Of a stretch of DNA of 64,000 nucleotides, positions 8,387-17,961 are shown piece by piece. How positions within the stretch are numbered: position 1 is the first letter of the stretch; each line of letters opens with the position of its first letter. The DNA comes from JAKACA01 sp963735115 (GTDB lineage: Bacteria; Actinomycetota; Acidimicrobiia; Acidimicrobiales; Bog-793). The stretch is taken from assembly GCA_963735115.1 (NCBI GenBank), contig CAVTJR010000001.1, positions 310,001 through 374,000 of the forward strand. The letters are read 5' to 3'. Under the pieces are notes generated by a model. That model saw only the letters and a list, made by a program, of their open reading frames with translations. It was not told the DNA's origin and made no database searches. Position numbers and translations under genes: made by a program.

Positions 8387-9682
8387 ATGACACCTCGCCG
8401 ACGCAACGGCATCGCCATCGCCGCCACCGTCGTACTCGTCGGTGTCCTCGTGCTCGTCGGTGTGATCACCACAGGCGGGACCTCGAAAACCCTCCCCAGC
8501 ACCACGTCGGCCATCCCGACTACCACGAACCCGTACGCCGCCGAGGAGGCGCGGACGGTCCTCGCCGCTAAACAGGACGTGAACGCCACGTTCCCGTCCG
8601 TGCAAGGGTCGCCCACGCCGGCCTTGGCCGACCGCCCCTACCGCAGGTCGCTCGGCAGGCACGAGGTCGTCGGCTTCGTGCCCTACTACGAGCTCGGCTC
8701 GCTCGGGAGCACGAACCTGGCCGCCTTCACCGACCTCGTGTACTACTCCCTCGACGTGCGCCGCAACGGCGCCCTTGTCGAGAACAGCTCCTCCGGCGGC
8801 TGGACCGCCCTGCAGGACGGCGGCGCCGGCAACCTCGTGGCGGCCGGTCACGCCGATGGAGACAGAGTCCTGCTGAGCGTGTTCGCCGAGAGCCAGACGG
8901 TGCTCGGGTCATTGTCCAGCCATCCTCTCGTCTCCGGGAAGCGCCTCGCCGACGAGTTGGCACCGTTACTGTCACAACTCGCCTTCGACGGCGTCGACCT
9001 CGACCTCGAGGGTCAGGACGCCTCGGATCGTGCGGGTTTCGTGGCGTTCGTTGCGGCCTTTTCGGCGCGGTTGCGAAGCTTGGATCGTAGCTGGACCATC
9101 ATGCTGAACACCTTGCCGCAGTCGGCGGAGGACACGACGGGCTTCTTCGACGTGCCGGCGCTGGCGCCGTCGGTCGACGACCTCTTCGTCATGGCATACG
9201 ACATGGACAACACGGAGATCCCCTCTGCCGACGCCCCCCTTACCGGTGCTGCCTTGAGCGACGTCATCGCCCTCATCACGTACTCCGCCGCCGGGCTCGC
9301 CCGCAAGACGATCCTCGGCATGCCGTTCTACGGCTACGACTTCCCGGCGGCGGGCGCTCGCGTCGGGGCGCAGGCCGACGGGCAGCCGTATGCCGTCGCC
9401 TACTACCAGATCGCCGCCTCCATCGCCCACGACGGCCACAAGCCGCTCTGGGATCCGGCGACGGACACGCCCTATACGGTCTTCCGCCGCTCTGGCCAGT
9501 GGCACCAGACATGGTTCGACAACCCGACCTCGATTGCTCTCAAGACGGCACTCGCAGCGCAGTTCCACACCGCAGGAGTTGGCGCTTGGGAGCTCGGAAT
9601 GGTGCAGGGGGAGCCGGAGATGATCAAGGTGCTCACGGGCGGGTCCGCCGTCGTGAAGCTCCCGCTCGCCTCCCAGCCCTAG
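8387..9682 (+). CDS. Membrane-anchored GH18-like glycoside hydrolase
   Basis: A 431-residue protein. ATG 8387 gives an arginine-rich N-terminus, a single hydrophobic helix (residues 8-27) and then a Thr/Ser/Pro-rich linker, so it should be anchored or secreted with the catalytic domain outside. The barrel starts at HEVVGFVPYYEL and carries the GH18 signature FDGVDLDLEG, with D201, D204, D206 and the catalytic acid E208. DLFVMAYDMD and KTILGMPFYGYDF match later GH18 strands. Substrates of this kind include peptidoglycan or other GlcNAc polymers; which one cannot be said. It is divergent from the YacL-type gene across about 90 nt. Confidence 0.85.
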   Translation: MTPRRRNGIAIAATVVLVGVLVLVGVITTGGTSKTLPSTTSAIPTTTNPYAAEEARTVLAAKQDVNATFPSVQGSPTPALADRPYRRSLGRHEVVGFVPYYELGSLGSTNLAAFTDLVYYSLDVRRNGALVENSSSGGWTALQDGGAGNLVAAGHADGDRVLLSVFAESQTVLGSLSSHPLVSGKRLADELAPLLSQLAFDGVDLDLEGQDASDRAGFVAFVAAFSARLRSLDRSWTIMLNTLPQSAEDTTGFFDVPALAPSVDDLFVMAYDMDNTEIPSADAPLTGAALSDVIALITYSAAGLARKTILGMPFYGYDFPAAGARVGAQADGQPYAVAYYQIAASIAHDGHKPLWDPATDTPYTVFRRSGQWHQTWFDNPTSIALKTALAAQFHTAGVGAWELGMVQGEPEMIKVLTGGSAVVKLPLASQP

Positions 9683-9842
9683 GTCGCGGCCGCCGGAAGC
9701 TCACCGCCCCCGGGCCTGCAGCATCCGGCGGAGCTTCTCCGCAGTGATTCACCAGGTCGTTCAACCCCGAGGAGTATGCTTACGAGGAGCCCACAGTGGT
9801 CAGATCGAGACCGCTTTCCTACAACCTTGGATGGGTGAATAG

Positions 9843-12800
9843 GTGCCTACCGAGGCGTCAAGGATCGCGATACCTGGGTTTGAGCTTGTAGAGGAGCTCG
9901 GCCGTGGGGCGACGACCGCCGTCTACCGAGCCGTTCGCGAGGGCGAAGAGTACGCCGTAAAGATCCAAGAGCTGACGGGCCCGGACGACCCGGCCCGGCT
10001 CTACTTCCGCCGCGAGGCGGCGATTCTCGCCGCCATCCGCCATCCCTGCCTGGGCAAGGTCTACGAAGTCGGAGAGACCGGCCGCGTCTCGTACCTTGCC
10101 ATGGAGCTCATCGGCGGCCGCACCCTCGATCGAGCCGTCGGGGAGGAGGGGGCGCTACCCGAGTCCCGCGTGCTGTCGGTCGCCTCCGACGTGGCCTCCG
10201 CCCTGGACGTCGCCCATCGAGTCGGCCTCGTGCACCGCGACGTCGCCCCCCGCAACATCGTGCTGCGCGCCGACGGTCGGGCGGTGCTCATCGACTTCGG
10301 CCTCGCCACTCAGACCGGCACCCACCAACCCGAGGACTCCGTTATCGGCACGGTCCTCTACAGCGCCCCGGAGCAGACGGGCATGGTGCGCCGACCTGTC
10401 GACCGCCGTTCCGACCTCTACTCCCTCGGCGCCGTCCTGTTCGAGTGCGTGACCGGACGACCGCCGTTCAGGGCCTCGAACGCCGGCGAGGTCGTGCGAA
10501 TGCACGCCGTCCTCGCCCCGCCGGACGTGCGCTCGATCGAGCCGGACGTCTCGGTTCAGCTGTCGCGGATCATCGCCCGGCTCCTCGCAAAGGACCCGGA
10601 CGACCGCTACCAGGACGCCGGCTCGCTGGTTTCCGACATCGAGGCCCTCCGTCGAGGCACGCTCGCCGACGACGCCCCCCTCGGACATTCGGTCTCCGCC
10701 CGTCCATCCACGATGGTCACCCTCGTCGGGCGGGATGCCGAGGTGGGAGCGCTCCTCGAGATGGCGAACGAGTGCCGCACAACCGGCGCTGGCTCGGCGG
10801 TGCTCATCGAGTCGGATCCCGGTGGAGGCAAGACCCGGCTCGTGGCCGAGCTGGCGCTCATCGCCCGCGGCAACGGCATGACCGTTCTCGAGACGCACAT
10901 CGGTCTTGACCATCCGGGCCCCCTCGGGCCGCTCGCGCAGGCCTTGGGGCGCTTCCTCGCCGACCTCGAGAAGCGGGACCCGAGCATGCTCCTCCACCTC
11001 CAGCAGCAGATGGGACTCGACCGCGTGGGGGCGGCGGACTCGCTTGTCGGGCTCTCGCAGGACCTCGATCGGTTCCTGTCGATCGACGAGGAGCGGTCAG
11101 CCGAGACAGGCTTCCACGAGTTCGCCGTGATCGAAGCGGCCCATCTGCTGATGTCGGTGGCGACCGCATCGTCGAGCGGGACGTTGCTCGTGATCGACAA
11201 CGCCCACCTGGCCGATGACGCCACCCTTCGCGTCCTCTCCTACCTGGCGCCGGAGCTCGATCGCCTGCCCCTCGTCGTCGTCCTCACCGCCCGCAACGAT
11301 CCCGCCAACGCGGAGGCGCTCGTGCGCCTGCGCGCCGGGATGGGTGAGTCAGTGCGGCGTCGCATCGAGGTGCCACCGCTCAGCGACGACCAGATCGAGA
11401 GCATCCTCAAGTGGCAGCTCGGAGGTGACACCCTCCAGCCCAGCCTCGCCAACGAGATCACGATCCGGGCGAACGGCAACCCCTACGCCGCCGTCGAGTA
11501 CCTCCGGTCCGCCCTCGAGGCCGGCGTGCTGCGGCCGTCCTGGGGAACGTTCTCGGTCGACGCCGAGGCGCTCGCCAGCCTCGACCTCCCCACCGACATC
11601 CGCGGCCTGGCACTGCGTCGTCTCGATGCTCTCCGCCCTGCGACGCGCTGGCTGCTGACGGAAGCCTCCGTGATCGGCTCGAGCTTCAACGTCGACCTGC
11701 TGGCTACGATCACCCGGTGGCCGCCCGGGGACGTGCACGTCGCCCTCGGCGAGGCCGCCAACGCTCGCGTCGTCGAGGCGCAGGAGAGCGAACGCTACGT
11801 CTTCTTGTACGAAGGGGTGCGCGACGTCCTGCTCGGCTCCATCGACGAGAAATCATCGCGGCGCGCCCACGAGTTGCTGGCGAGGGCGCTGCAGGAGACG
11901 GGTGACAGCCGGCCCGAGGTGGTCTACGACATCGCCCGCCACTACGCCCTCGGCGAGATCGCCAGCGACCCGAAGCGCTCCTTCCAGGCCAGCCACCGCG
12001 CCGCCCGCTTCGCCTTGGCGGCACAGGCGGATGACGACGCCCTGGCGTTCTTGGCGACGGCAGAGGCCATCGCCCTCGAGTACCGCTTGTCGGTCGGCAG
12101 CGCCTTCGAGGCCGACTACGGGACGGCGCTCGCTCGCGCCGGCAACGTCAGTCTGGCCCTCGAGCACTACAGGAACGCCCTCCGGCTCGAGCGCGAGCGG
12201 ATCGGCAAGGCACGCATCCATGAGCACGTCGCCCGCGTGTATTTCGCCCAGACGAACGGTGCGATGGGTCTCCAGCATGCCCGCGAAGGCCTTGCGGAAC
12301 TGGGGGTTCCCCTGCCGTCGAGCAACCTCCTCGTCGTGCTGTCGACGCTGTGGAAGTGCTTCCTCGGGCTCGTGCTCGGGCTGACGAGGCTCGGCTTCGG
12401 AAGGGCCAAGCGCGGCGAGCGGGAGAAGGTCCGCCTCGAGTGCCGCCTCCTCGAGGTGGCGGGCGACTCGGCCGACCTCGAGCACCGGTCCTTCCTCTCG
12501 GTGGGCGTGGCGCTCAGGGCACTGCTTCCGGCCAACCGCCTGGGCCACTCTCGCGAGTACGTCGGCGTCTATGCGCACCTGGGCGTCGTGTTCGCCCAGA
12601 TCCGGCTCCCGAATTTCGCTCGCATCGTCGCGCGGCACACCACACGCGTCGCCGAGAAGACGGGCGACCAGGGGACCATCGTCCACGCCAAGCTCCTGGA
12701 GGCGATCAGCCTCGAGTTCCAGGGCGAGTCGGTGCAGTCACAGCACGTGCTGGCGGAAGTGCTCCGCCACGAGACGCGCTGGCTGCAACCGGGCGAGTAC

Positions 12801-15206
12801 CTGAGCGGCGTACTGGCCGCCTGCATCGGGCTCGGGCTGCGGGGTCGCATTCTCGAGCAGGTTGCCTGGGTGGAGGAGGCGACGTGGCATTCGGGCACGG
12901 CCACGCGGATCGCCGACGGGACGGTGAATGGGCTCGACTTCGTCGGCATCGCCATCGCCGGCCTCCTCGAGCAGCCCACCCTCGGCCTGGAACGGATCTC
13001 GCGGGTCAAGGAGCGCTTCGCCAGCACGCAACCGTCGCGCATCTCCCTCGCCGGCTATCAGGTCGCTCTCACGATGTTCCATTTCGGGCTGAACGAGTTC
13101 GGCCGTCCCTTCGAGCAGGCGATCTCGGAGTTCCGGGCCCAGAAGCTCCCGCCCTGGAACTGCCCGTACAACCTGTCGTCCTTCTGGATCGTGCAGGCGT
13201 TCGGGCGGCTCTCCCAGCTCATCAACTCGACGGACGAGGACCGCAAAGAACGCGCACGCCAGGCCCGCAAGGCCGTGAGGGAGCTCCACTGGGCCGCCCG
13301 CACGCCCCTCTTGCGGGCGCACTACTACGCCGCCCGCACCGGTCTGCTCGTGGCGAAAGGCCGTTACAAGGCGGCGCTGCGAGCGAGCTCGCGAGGCCAG
13401 TCGCTCCTCGTCGGCCTCGACGGCCCGGGCGTGGAGATGGCCATCCAGATGGCCCGCAGCCGCGCCCTCGGCGGCGCCGGCTACCAGGAGGAGTCCGAGC
13501 GGATGGCGGTGGCGGCCGCCAGGCTGTCGGAAGACCTCGGCATCGCCGCCTTCGTGCACTGGATTCAGCCACCGCTGCCGGAGCGGTCGCGACGCGGCCC
13601 CTTCGGACAGTCGGTACGCAGCCACTCGGTCGGGGCGCCCGTGCGAGTGTCCGGGTTCCATGCCATCGGGGCCGGCGGTGTGCGCGTGGCCAGCCGAGCG
13701 GCTCGCCAGCTCGAGGCGCTCCTCCAGGTCGGGGCGGCGGCGGCACGCGTGCTCGATCCCGAGGAGCTCGCCCGCCTCGCCCTCGACGAGACGGTGCGCA
13801 TCTTGAACGCCGAACGGGCGCTGCTGTTCCTCACGAACGAGAACTCCGGCCTCGTGCGCCCGCACCTCGGACGAGACGCTGCCGGCAACGACTTGAAGGA
13901 GCTCAACGGGTACTCCTCGACCGTCGTCGACCGGGTCGTGGCCACCCGTGAGCCCATGGTCCTCACCGGGACCGAGGAGGGTGCCGCCCTCGGCTCGGAG
14001 AGCGCTGTTACCCACGGACTGCGCTCGATCCTCGTGGCCCCGCTGCAGATCGAAGACCGCCTCCTCGGCGTCGTCTACCTCGACAGCCGCCTTGCCAAAG
14101 GCATCTTCACGAGGGACGACGTCGAGATCCTGAGCGCCATCACCTCGAACGTCGCCTTCGCCCTCGAGACTGCCCGCCTCGCCGAGATGGAGCTGTCGGT
14201 GGCGAGCGAGCGCCGTCAACGGCAGGTGGCCGAGCTGCTGCAGAAGTCGATGCGCACGATCGGCCAGACCCTCGAGCCCCGCGGCGTGCTGAGGGCCATC
14301 CTGCAGACCTCCGTCGAAGCCCTCAGCGCGGACGCCGGCGCCATCCTCCTGGCCGACGGCGAGCGACTCGAGGTTGCCTCCGCCGTTGGCGGTGGGGTGT
14401 CACTTCCGCCGGAGGGCTACGACCTCGCCAAGGCGGACCAGCCCGAGATCGCCGAGGCACTCCGGTCGCGCCGGCCCCTCGCCGTCGCCAGCGTCATCAG
14501 CGAGCGCAACTCGCCGTTGTTCGGGCTCCTCGGGCGCGCCGGCTCGTTCATCGTTGCCCCCCTCGTCGTGCGCGAGCAGGCCGTCGGAGCCCTCGTCATC
14601 ATCGCCCGCCGGCCGAACGCCTTCGGGCAGACTCAGACCGAGGTGGCAGCTGCTCTCGCCGGCCAGGGCGTCGTCGCCTACGAGAACGCCCAGCTGTTCG
14701 CACGTGTGCAGACCCTCGCCCAGCGCGACGAGCTCTCGGGCGTCGCCAACCGCCGCTACTTCTTCGAGATGGCGGGCAGGACGTTCCGCGACGCCCGTCA
14801 GACGGGCACACCCCTGTCGGCCATGATGCTCGACATCGACCACTTCAAGAACGTCAACGACCGCTACGGCCACGCGTCGGGCGACGATGTCATCCGGATC
14901 GTGGCACAGCGGATCACGAAGGTGATCGGGTCGGGCGACATCGTCGGGCGGTACGGCGGGGAGGAGTTCGCCCTCGTCGTGCAAGCCCCCCTGCCGCAGG
15001 CGCACGCCCTCGCCGAGCGACTCCGCCAGGTCATCAACGAGGCGCCGATCGCCACCGCCTCCGGTCCCATCGACGTGACCGCATCAGTCGGAGTGGCGGA
15101 GATGGCCACGCGAGACGCCGACCTCGGTCGCCTGCTGCAGCGGACCGACGCCGCTCTCTACGAGGCCAAGCGCGCCGGCCGGGACCAGGTGGCGCGGGCG
15201 TCCTAG
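9843..15206 (+). CDS. Multidomain Ser/Thr kinase - STAND-like ATPase - helical repeats - GAF - GAF - diguanylate cyclase
   Basis: A 1787-residue signalling protein starting at GTG 9843. The kinase (about 12-270) shows GRGATTAV at 20-27, AVK with K40, E58, HRD 131-133, N138, DFG 151-153 and APE 175-177. Its catalytic loop reads HRDVAPRN: the usual lysine two residues after Asp133 is Ala. An ATPase module (about 285-560) follows with SDPGGGKT (K330) and LLVIDNAH (D452), then about 700 residues of helical, TPR-like repeats resembling PknK/MalT-type proteins. Two GAF domains (about 1290-1445 and 1460-1620) precede a GGDEF domain with LDIDHFKNVND and an intact GGEEF at 1705-1709. It likely integrates ligand or stress sensing with phosphorylation and c-di-GMP synthesis. 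No transmembrane helix anchors it clearly. Inputs are unknown. Confidence 0.9.
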   Translation: MPTEASRIAIPGFELVEELGRGATTAVYRAVREGEEYAVKIQELTGPDDPARLYFRREAAILAAIRHPCLGKVYEVGETGRVSYLAMELIGGRTLDRAVGEEGALPESRVLSVASDVASALDVAHRVGLVHRDVAPRNIVLRADGRAVLIDFGLATQTGTHQPEDSVIGTVLYSAPEQTGMVRRPVDRRSDLYSLGAVLFECVTGRPPFRASNAGEVVRMHAVLAPPDVRSIEPDVSVQLSRIIARLLAKDPDDRYQDAGSLVSDIEALRRGTLADDAPLGHSVSARPSTMVTLVGRDAEVGALLEMANECRTTGAGSAVLIESDPGGGKTRLVAELALIARGNGMTVLETHIGLDHPGPLGPLAQALGRFLADLEKRDPSMLLHLQQQMGLDRVGAADSLVGLSQDLDRFLSIDEERSAETGFHEFAVIEAAHLLMSVATASSSGTLLVIDNAHLADDATLRVLSYLAPELDRLPLVVVLTARNDPANAEALVRLRAGMGESVRRRIEVPPLSDDQIESILKWQLGGDTLQPSLANEITIRANGNPYAAVEYLRSALEAGVLRPSWGTFSVDAEALASLDLPTDIRGLALRRLDALRPATRWLLTEASVIGSSFNVDLLATITRWPPGDVHVALGEAANARVVEAQESERYVFLYEGVRDVLLGSIDEKSSRRAHELLARALQETGDSRPEVVYDIARHYALGEIASDPKRSFQASHRAARFALAAQADDDALAFLATAEAIALEYRLSVGSAFEADYGTALARAGNVSLALEHYRNALRLERERIGKARIHEHVARVYFAQTNGAMGLQHAREGLAELGVPLPSSNLLVVLSTLWKCFLGLVLGLTRLGFGRAKRGEREKVRLECRLLEVAGDSADLEHRSFLSVGVALRALLPANRLGHSREYVGVYAHLGVVFAQIRLPNFARIVARHTTRVAEKTGDQGTIVHAKLLEAISLEFQGESVQSQHVLAEVLRHETRWLQPGEYLSGVLAACIGLGLRGRILEQVAWVEEATWHSGTATRIADGTVNGLDFVGIAIAGLLEQPTLGLERISRVKERFASTQPSRISLAGYQVALTMFHFGLNEFGRPFEQAISEFRAQKLPPWNCPYNLSSFWIVQAFGRLSQLINSTDEDRKERARQARKAVRELHWAARTPLLRAHYYAARTGLLVAKGRYKAALRASSRGQSLLVGLDGPGVEMAIQMARSRALGGAGYQEESERMAVAAARLSEDLGIAAFVHWIQPPLPERSRRGPFGQSVRSHSVGAPVRVSGFHAIGAGGVRVASRAARQLEALLQVGAAAARVLDPEELARLALDETVRILNAERALLFLTNENSGLVRPHLGRDAAGNDLKELNGYSSTVVDRVVATREPMVLTGTEEGAALGSESAVTHGLRSILVAPLQIEDRLLGVVYLDSRLAKGIFTRDDVEILSAITSNVAFALETARLAEMELSVASERRQRQVAELLQKSMRTIGQTLEPRGVLRAILQTSVEALSADAGAILLADGERLEVASAVGGGVSLPPEGYDLAKADQPEIAEALRSRRPLAVASVISERNSPLFGLLGRAGSFIVAPLVVREQAVGALVIIARRPNAFGQTQTEVAAALAGQGVVAYENAQLFARVQTLAQRDELSGVANRRYFFEMAGRTFRDARQTGTPLSAMMLDIDHFKNVNDRYGHASGDDVIRIVAQRITKVIGSGDIVGRYGGEEFALVVQAPLPQAHALAERLRQVINEAPIATASGPIDVTASVGVAEMATRDADLGRLLQRTDAALYEAKRAGRDQVARAS

Positions 15207-15339
15207 TCCGGGGCAGGTGCATCGCGGCCGCTGCGGGCCTGCGGATGGCCGAAGCTTCGCCCGAGCCGTATCGCCCGGGGTCAGGGCGCTAACGACCGCC
15301 TCGGGGGAGCCCTCCCGCAGGGCGTTTTCACTCAGGCTG

Positions 15340-15355
15340 CGGCAGAGTTCTGCCG
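15340..15355. promoter_or_regulatory. Dyad just upstream of the PAS-GGDEF start
   Basis: The perfect inverted repeat CGGCAGAGTTCTGCCG (7-nt arms, 2-nt centre) ends 12 nt before the GTG start at 15368. It could be a repressor operator covering the start region or a small RNA hairpin that limits ribosome access. No known operator consensus was recognised. The rest of 15207-15367 is GC-rich with short hairpins and holds no gene. Confidence 0.35.
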
Positions 15356-15367
15356 ATACCTGCAGGC

Positions 15368-17050
15368 GTGCGAGTGGGCACTGAGGCGCGGTCCGCCTGG
15401 GATATCTGGGACTTCTCGGGTCTCGACCTCCTCGAGGCAAGTGGCGAAGCCGCCCTCATCATCGATCGTTCCGGCATCGTCGTGTACTGCAACGCCGCCA
15501 GTGAGCGACTGCAACGCCGCCCTCGCGCCCAGATCATCGGGCGGGCGCTCGTGCGGTTCTCGACGGCCCGCGACCCGATCGGACCGGGCAGCCAGGTGTG
15601 GGACGAACTGCTTGCGGGCGAGCACTGGTCGGGCGAGGTCTGGATCAACCGCGGGGATGGCTCGCAGGTGCCTGTCTATGTCACGAGATCGCCCCTCGTG
15701 GGCCCCGATGGCGAGATCGTCGGGGTGCTCAGCCTGGCGACCGACCGCACGACCGAGCACGCTGCCAAGACGGCGCTTGTGGCCTCAGAGCGGCGCTTCC
15801 GGGCGCTCGTGCAGCGCTCGTCCGACCTCGCCATCCTCTTCCAGCGCGACGGCACGATGATCTACGTGAGCCCTTCCATCGGGGGCGTCTCCGGCCTCCA
15901 ACCAGAGGTGCTGCTCGGCTCGAGCGGCTGGGACTTCGTTCATCCCGCCGATCTCGCGGATGTGAAAGATGCCGTGGCTCATCACCTCGCCCCGAACCAA
16001 CCGGTCACCGGAGAGTGGCGCGTCATCACCGCAGCCGGCTGGCGGTGGTTCGAGATGACCCTGACGGACATGACCGACGACCCCGACGTCGGTGGCATCG
16101 TGGGCAACTTCCGCGACGTCACCGATCGCAGGCAGGCGCTCGAGGCGCTGCGGACCATGGCCGAGCGCTTCCGGCGCGTGTTCGACGAGAGCCCCGTCGG
16201 CAAGATGATCGTCGACACCGATCTCCGGGTCGTGGAAGCCAACCACTCCCTCACTGAGGGCCTCGGCTACCCTGCCGCCGAGCTGCAAGGGATCTCGATC
16301 GACCGTCTCGTGCACGCGGCAGAGGCCGACGAGCAACGTGCCCGTTGGGCGGCGTTGTTCGCCGGCGAGATCGACCGATTCCGTGTCCACCTGCGCTACC
16401 GGCGCGGGGACGGAACCGAGGTCGTCGCACGCCTGAGCGCGTCGGCGCTGCACGACGAGACCGGGGCGGCTCTCACGGGCATCTGCGAGGTGGAGGATGT
16501 CACCGAGCAGGTGAGAGCGGACGAGGAGCTAGAGAGGCGGGCGCTCACGGATCCGCTCACTCGTCTCCCGAACAGGGCCCTTCTCCACGACCGCCTCTCT
16601 CAGGCGCTCGCCCGCCTGTCACGCGAGGAAGCCGTCGTCGCCGTTCTCTTCCTCGATGTCGACCGTTTCAAGCTCGTCAACGACACGCTCGGCCACGAGG
16701 CGGGCGACGAGCTCCTCGTCGCCATCGCCGAGCGGCTGTCGGAGACGGTGAGGGCGACGGACACTGTGGCGCGTTTTGGAGGCGACGAGTTCGTCGTCGT
16801 GGCGGAGGATGTCACCGACGCGTCGATGGTTCTCGCCCTCGGCCAACGCTTGATCGAGGCCGTGGCGGCTCCGCTCGAGGTGGCAGGCCACGTGATGAAC
16901 CCCAGCCTGAGCATCGGCGTCGCACTCACCTGCGAGTCGACGGCGAACCCGACCATGTTGATGCGGGAGGCAGACCTCGCCATGTACCGGGCAAAGGACG
17001 CCGGGGGTGGACGGTGCCTGCTCGAGGAGGCAGCCGACGGGCCGCCATGA
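15368..17050 (+). CDS. PAS-PAS-PAS-GGDEF diguanylate cyclase
   Basis: A 560-residue soluble protein from GTG 15368. Three PAS domains are visible at about residues 20-130, 140-255 and 265-385, each ending in the DxT (TDRT, RDVTDRR, EDVTEQ) linker typical of PAS-PAC units. The GGDEF domain follows at about 395-555 with DPLTRLPNRALLHDRL, FLDVDRFKLVNDTLGH, an intact GGDEF at 471-475 and SIGVAL. It should condense two GTP to c-di-GMP when a PAS ligand or redox cue activates it. No inhibitory RxxD is evident five residues before GGDEF (the preceding residues are TDTVARF). There is no EAL or HD-GYP phosphodiesterase in the window. It lies 161 nt after the kinase-GGDEF fusion on the same strand. Confidence 0.93.
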   Translation: MRVGTEARSAWDIWDFSGLDLLEASGEAALIIDRSGIVVYCNAASERLQRRPRAQIIGRALVRFSTARDPIGPGSQVWDELLAGEHWSGEVWINRGDGSQVPVYVTRSPLVGPDGEIVGVLSLATDRTTEHAAKTALVASERRFRALVQRSSDLAILFQRDGTMIYVSPSIGGVSGLQPEVLLGSSGWDFVHPADLADVKDAVAHHLAPNQPVTGEWRVITAAGWRWFEMTLTDMTDDPDVGGIVGNFRDVTDRRQALEALRTMAERFRRVFDESPVGKMIVDTDLRVVEANHSLTEGLGYPAAELQGISIDRLVHAAEADEQRARWAALFAGEIDRFRVHLRYRRGDGTEVVARLSASALHDETGAALTGICEVEDVTEQVRADEELERRALTDPLTRLPNRALLHDRLSQALARLSREEAVVAVLFLDVDRFKLVNDTLGHEAGDELLVAIAERLSETVRATDTVARFGGDEFVVVAEDVTDASMVLALGQRLIEAVAAPLEVAGHVMNPSLSIGVALTCESTANPTMLMREADLAMYRAKDAGGGRCLLEEAADGPP

Positions 17051-17069
17051 CACCAGGAGGCTGTCAGCC

Positions 17070-17939
17070 CTACAGGGGGATCAGGTAGTAGTCCTCGATC
17101 CCGCCCGAAACGAAGCCGCAGCTCTCGTACAGGTGCAGCGCCGCCGGGTTGTCGACGAGTACCTCGAGGTGCACGGACTCGATGCCTTCCTCCCGAAGGG
17201 CGCGCGTGACCGTGGAGAGCGCTCCTCGTCCGTAGCCGCGGCCCTGCAGCTCGGGCAGTACAGCAAAGCCGTAGATACCCGCCTCAGCGGCCTCCTCGTC
17301 CCTGTCTACGTGCATCACGCCCACGGCTGTGCCGGCGTGCTCGATGACGACGGTGCGCTCGGCCCGCGCCGCCCAGTCGTCGCGGGCGACATCCTCCTCG
17401 GGAAGCTCGAAGGCACGCTGGATGCAGTCGCGCACGAACTCGACGTCATCGGGTGCGCGCGTGGCGGGCCGGAGGGACAGCTGCTCGTAGGCGCCCTGCA
17501 GCCGCGGCGCCACGCTCTGGCGCATCCTGTATTCCGATGACTCGAGCGTTCCGCCCCACGCCTTGGCGAAGCCCTCCCCTGCCTCGCACGACCGGTCCAC
17601 GATCAACAGGACACGGCCGACCCCGCGGCCTCGCAGCTCGGCGAGGGCCTCGTCGAGCAAGCGAGAGAAGACACCCCGGCGGCGGCGCCGCGGGTGAACC
17701 ATGCCGCAGATTTCTACCTCGGTCGGCCGGTTCTGATAGATGCCGCAGAAGCCCACGACCTCGCCGGCTTCGTCGTCTCTCACGGGGGCGTCCCGCCAGA
17801 GGAAGTCGTTGGCTGCGTCGGGGCGTCGCTCCCGCAGGGTGCCGAACTCGAGCTTGAGACGGCCACCGTCGACGGCCAGGCAGGCTGCCTCGAGTGCTTG
17901 GATCCCGCTCAGCTGCTCTTCGCTCAGCCCTCGGGCGAT
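17070..17939 (-). CDS. Tandem GNAT acetyltransferase, start codon unresolved
   Basis: Two GNAT folds in one chain. The first has VVGFCGIYQN and the acetyl-CoA loop around HPRRRRRGVFSRLL; the second has GVMHVDRD and the classic LPELQGRGYGRGAL, ending FVSGGIEDYYLIPL. This architecture resembles mycothiol synthase (MshD) and related tandem acetyltransferases, but the substrate is not identified. The conserved N-terminus (EIARGLSEEQLSGIQALEAAC) begins immediately after the rpsT stop at 17962, yet there is no in-frame ATG, GTG or TTG there. The nearest upstream standard starts (18101, 18116) lie inside rpsT, and the next downstream (GTG 17783) would delete half of domain one. The end given here marks an in-frame ATC and is only nominal. 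It was probably co-transcribed with rpsT. Confidence 0.7.
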   Translation of the reverse strand: MARGLSEEQLSGIQALEAACLAVDGGRLKLEFGTLRERRPDAANDFLWRDAPVRDDEAGEVVGFCGIYQNRPTEVEICGMVHPRRRRRGVFSRLLDEALAELRGRGVGRVLLIVDRSCEAGEGFAKAWGGTLESSEYRMRQSVAPRLQGAYEQLSLRPATRAPDDVEFVRDCIQRAFELPEEDVARDDWAARAERTVVIEHAGTAVGVMHVDRDEEAAEAGIYGFAVLPELQGRGYGRGALSTVTRALREEGIESVHLEVLVDNPAALHLYESCGFVSGGIEDYYLIPL

Positions 17940-17961
17940 CTCGAGAGCCCCGGGGGTGTCG

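Noticed and set aside
12738..14219. 493-residue minus-strand frame within the kinase-GGDEF gene
   Set aside because: Antisense to helical repeats and GAF domains of a convincing gene, with low-complexity composition.
15207..15367. c-di-GMP riboswitch before the PAS-GGDEF gene
   Set aside because: The GEMM core sequence elements and tetraloop-receptor pattern are not present; only short GC hairpins are seen.
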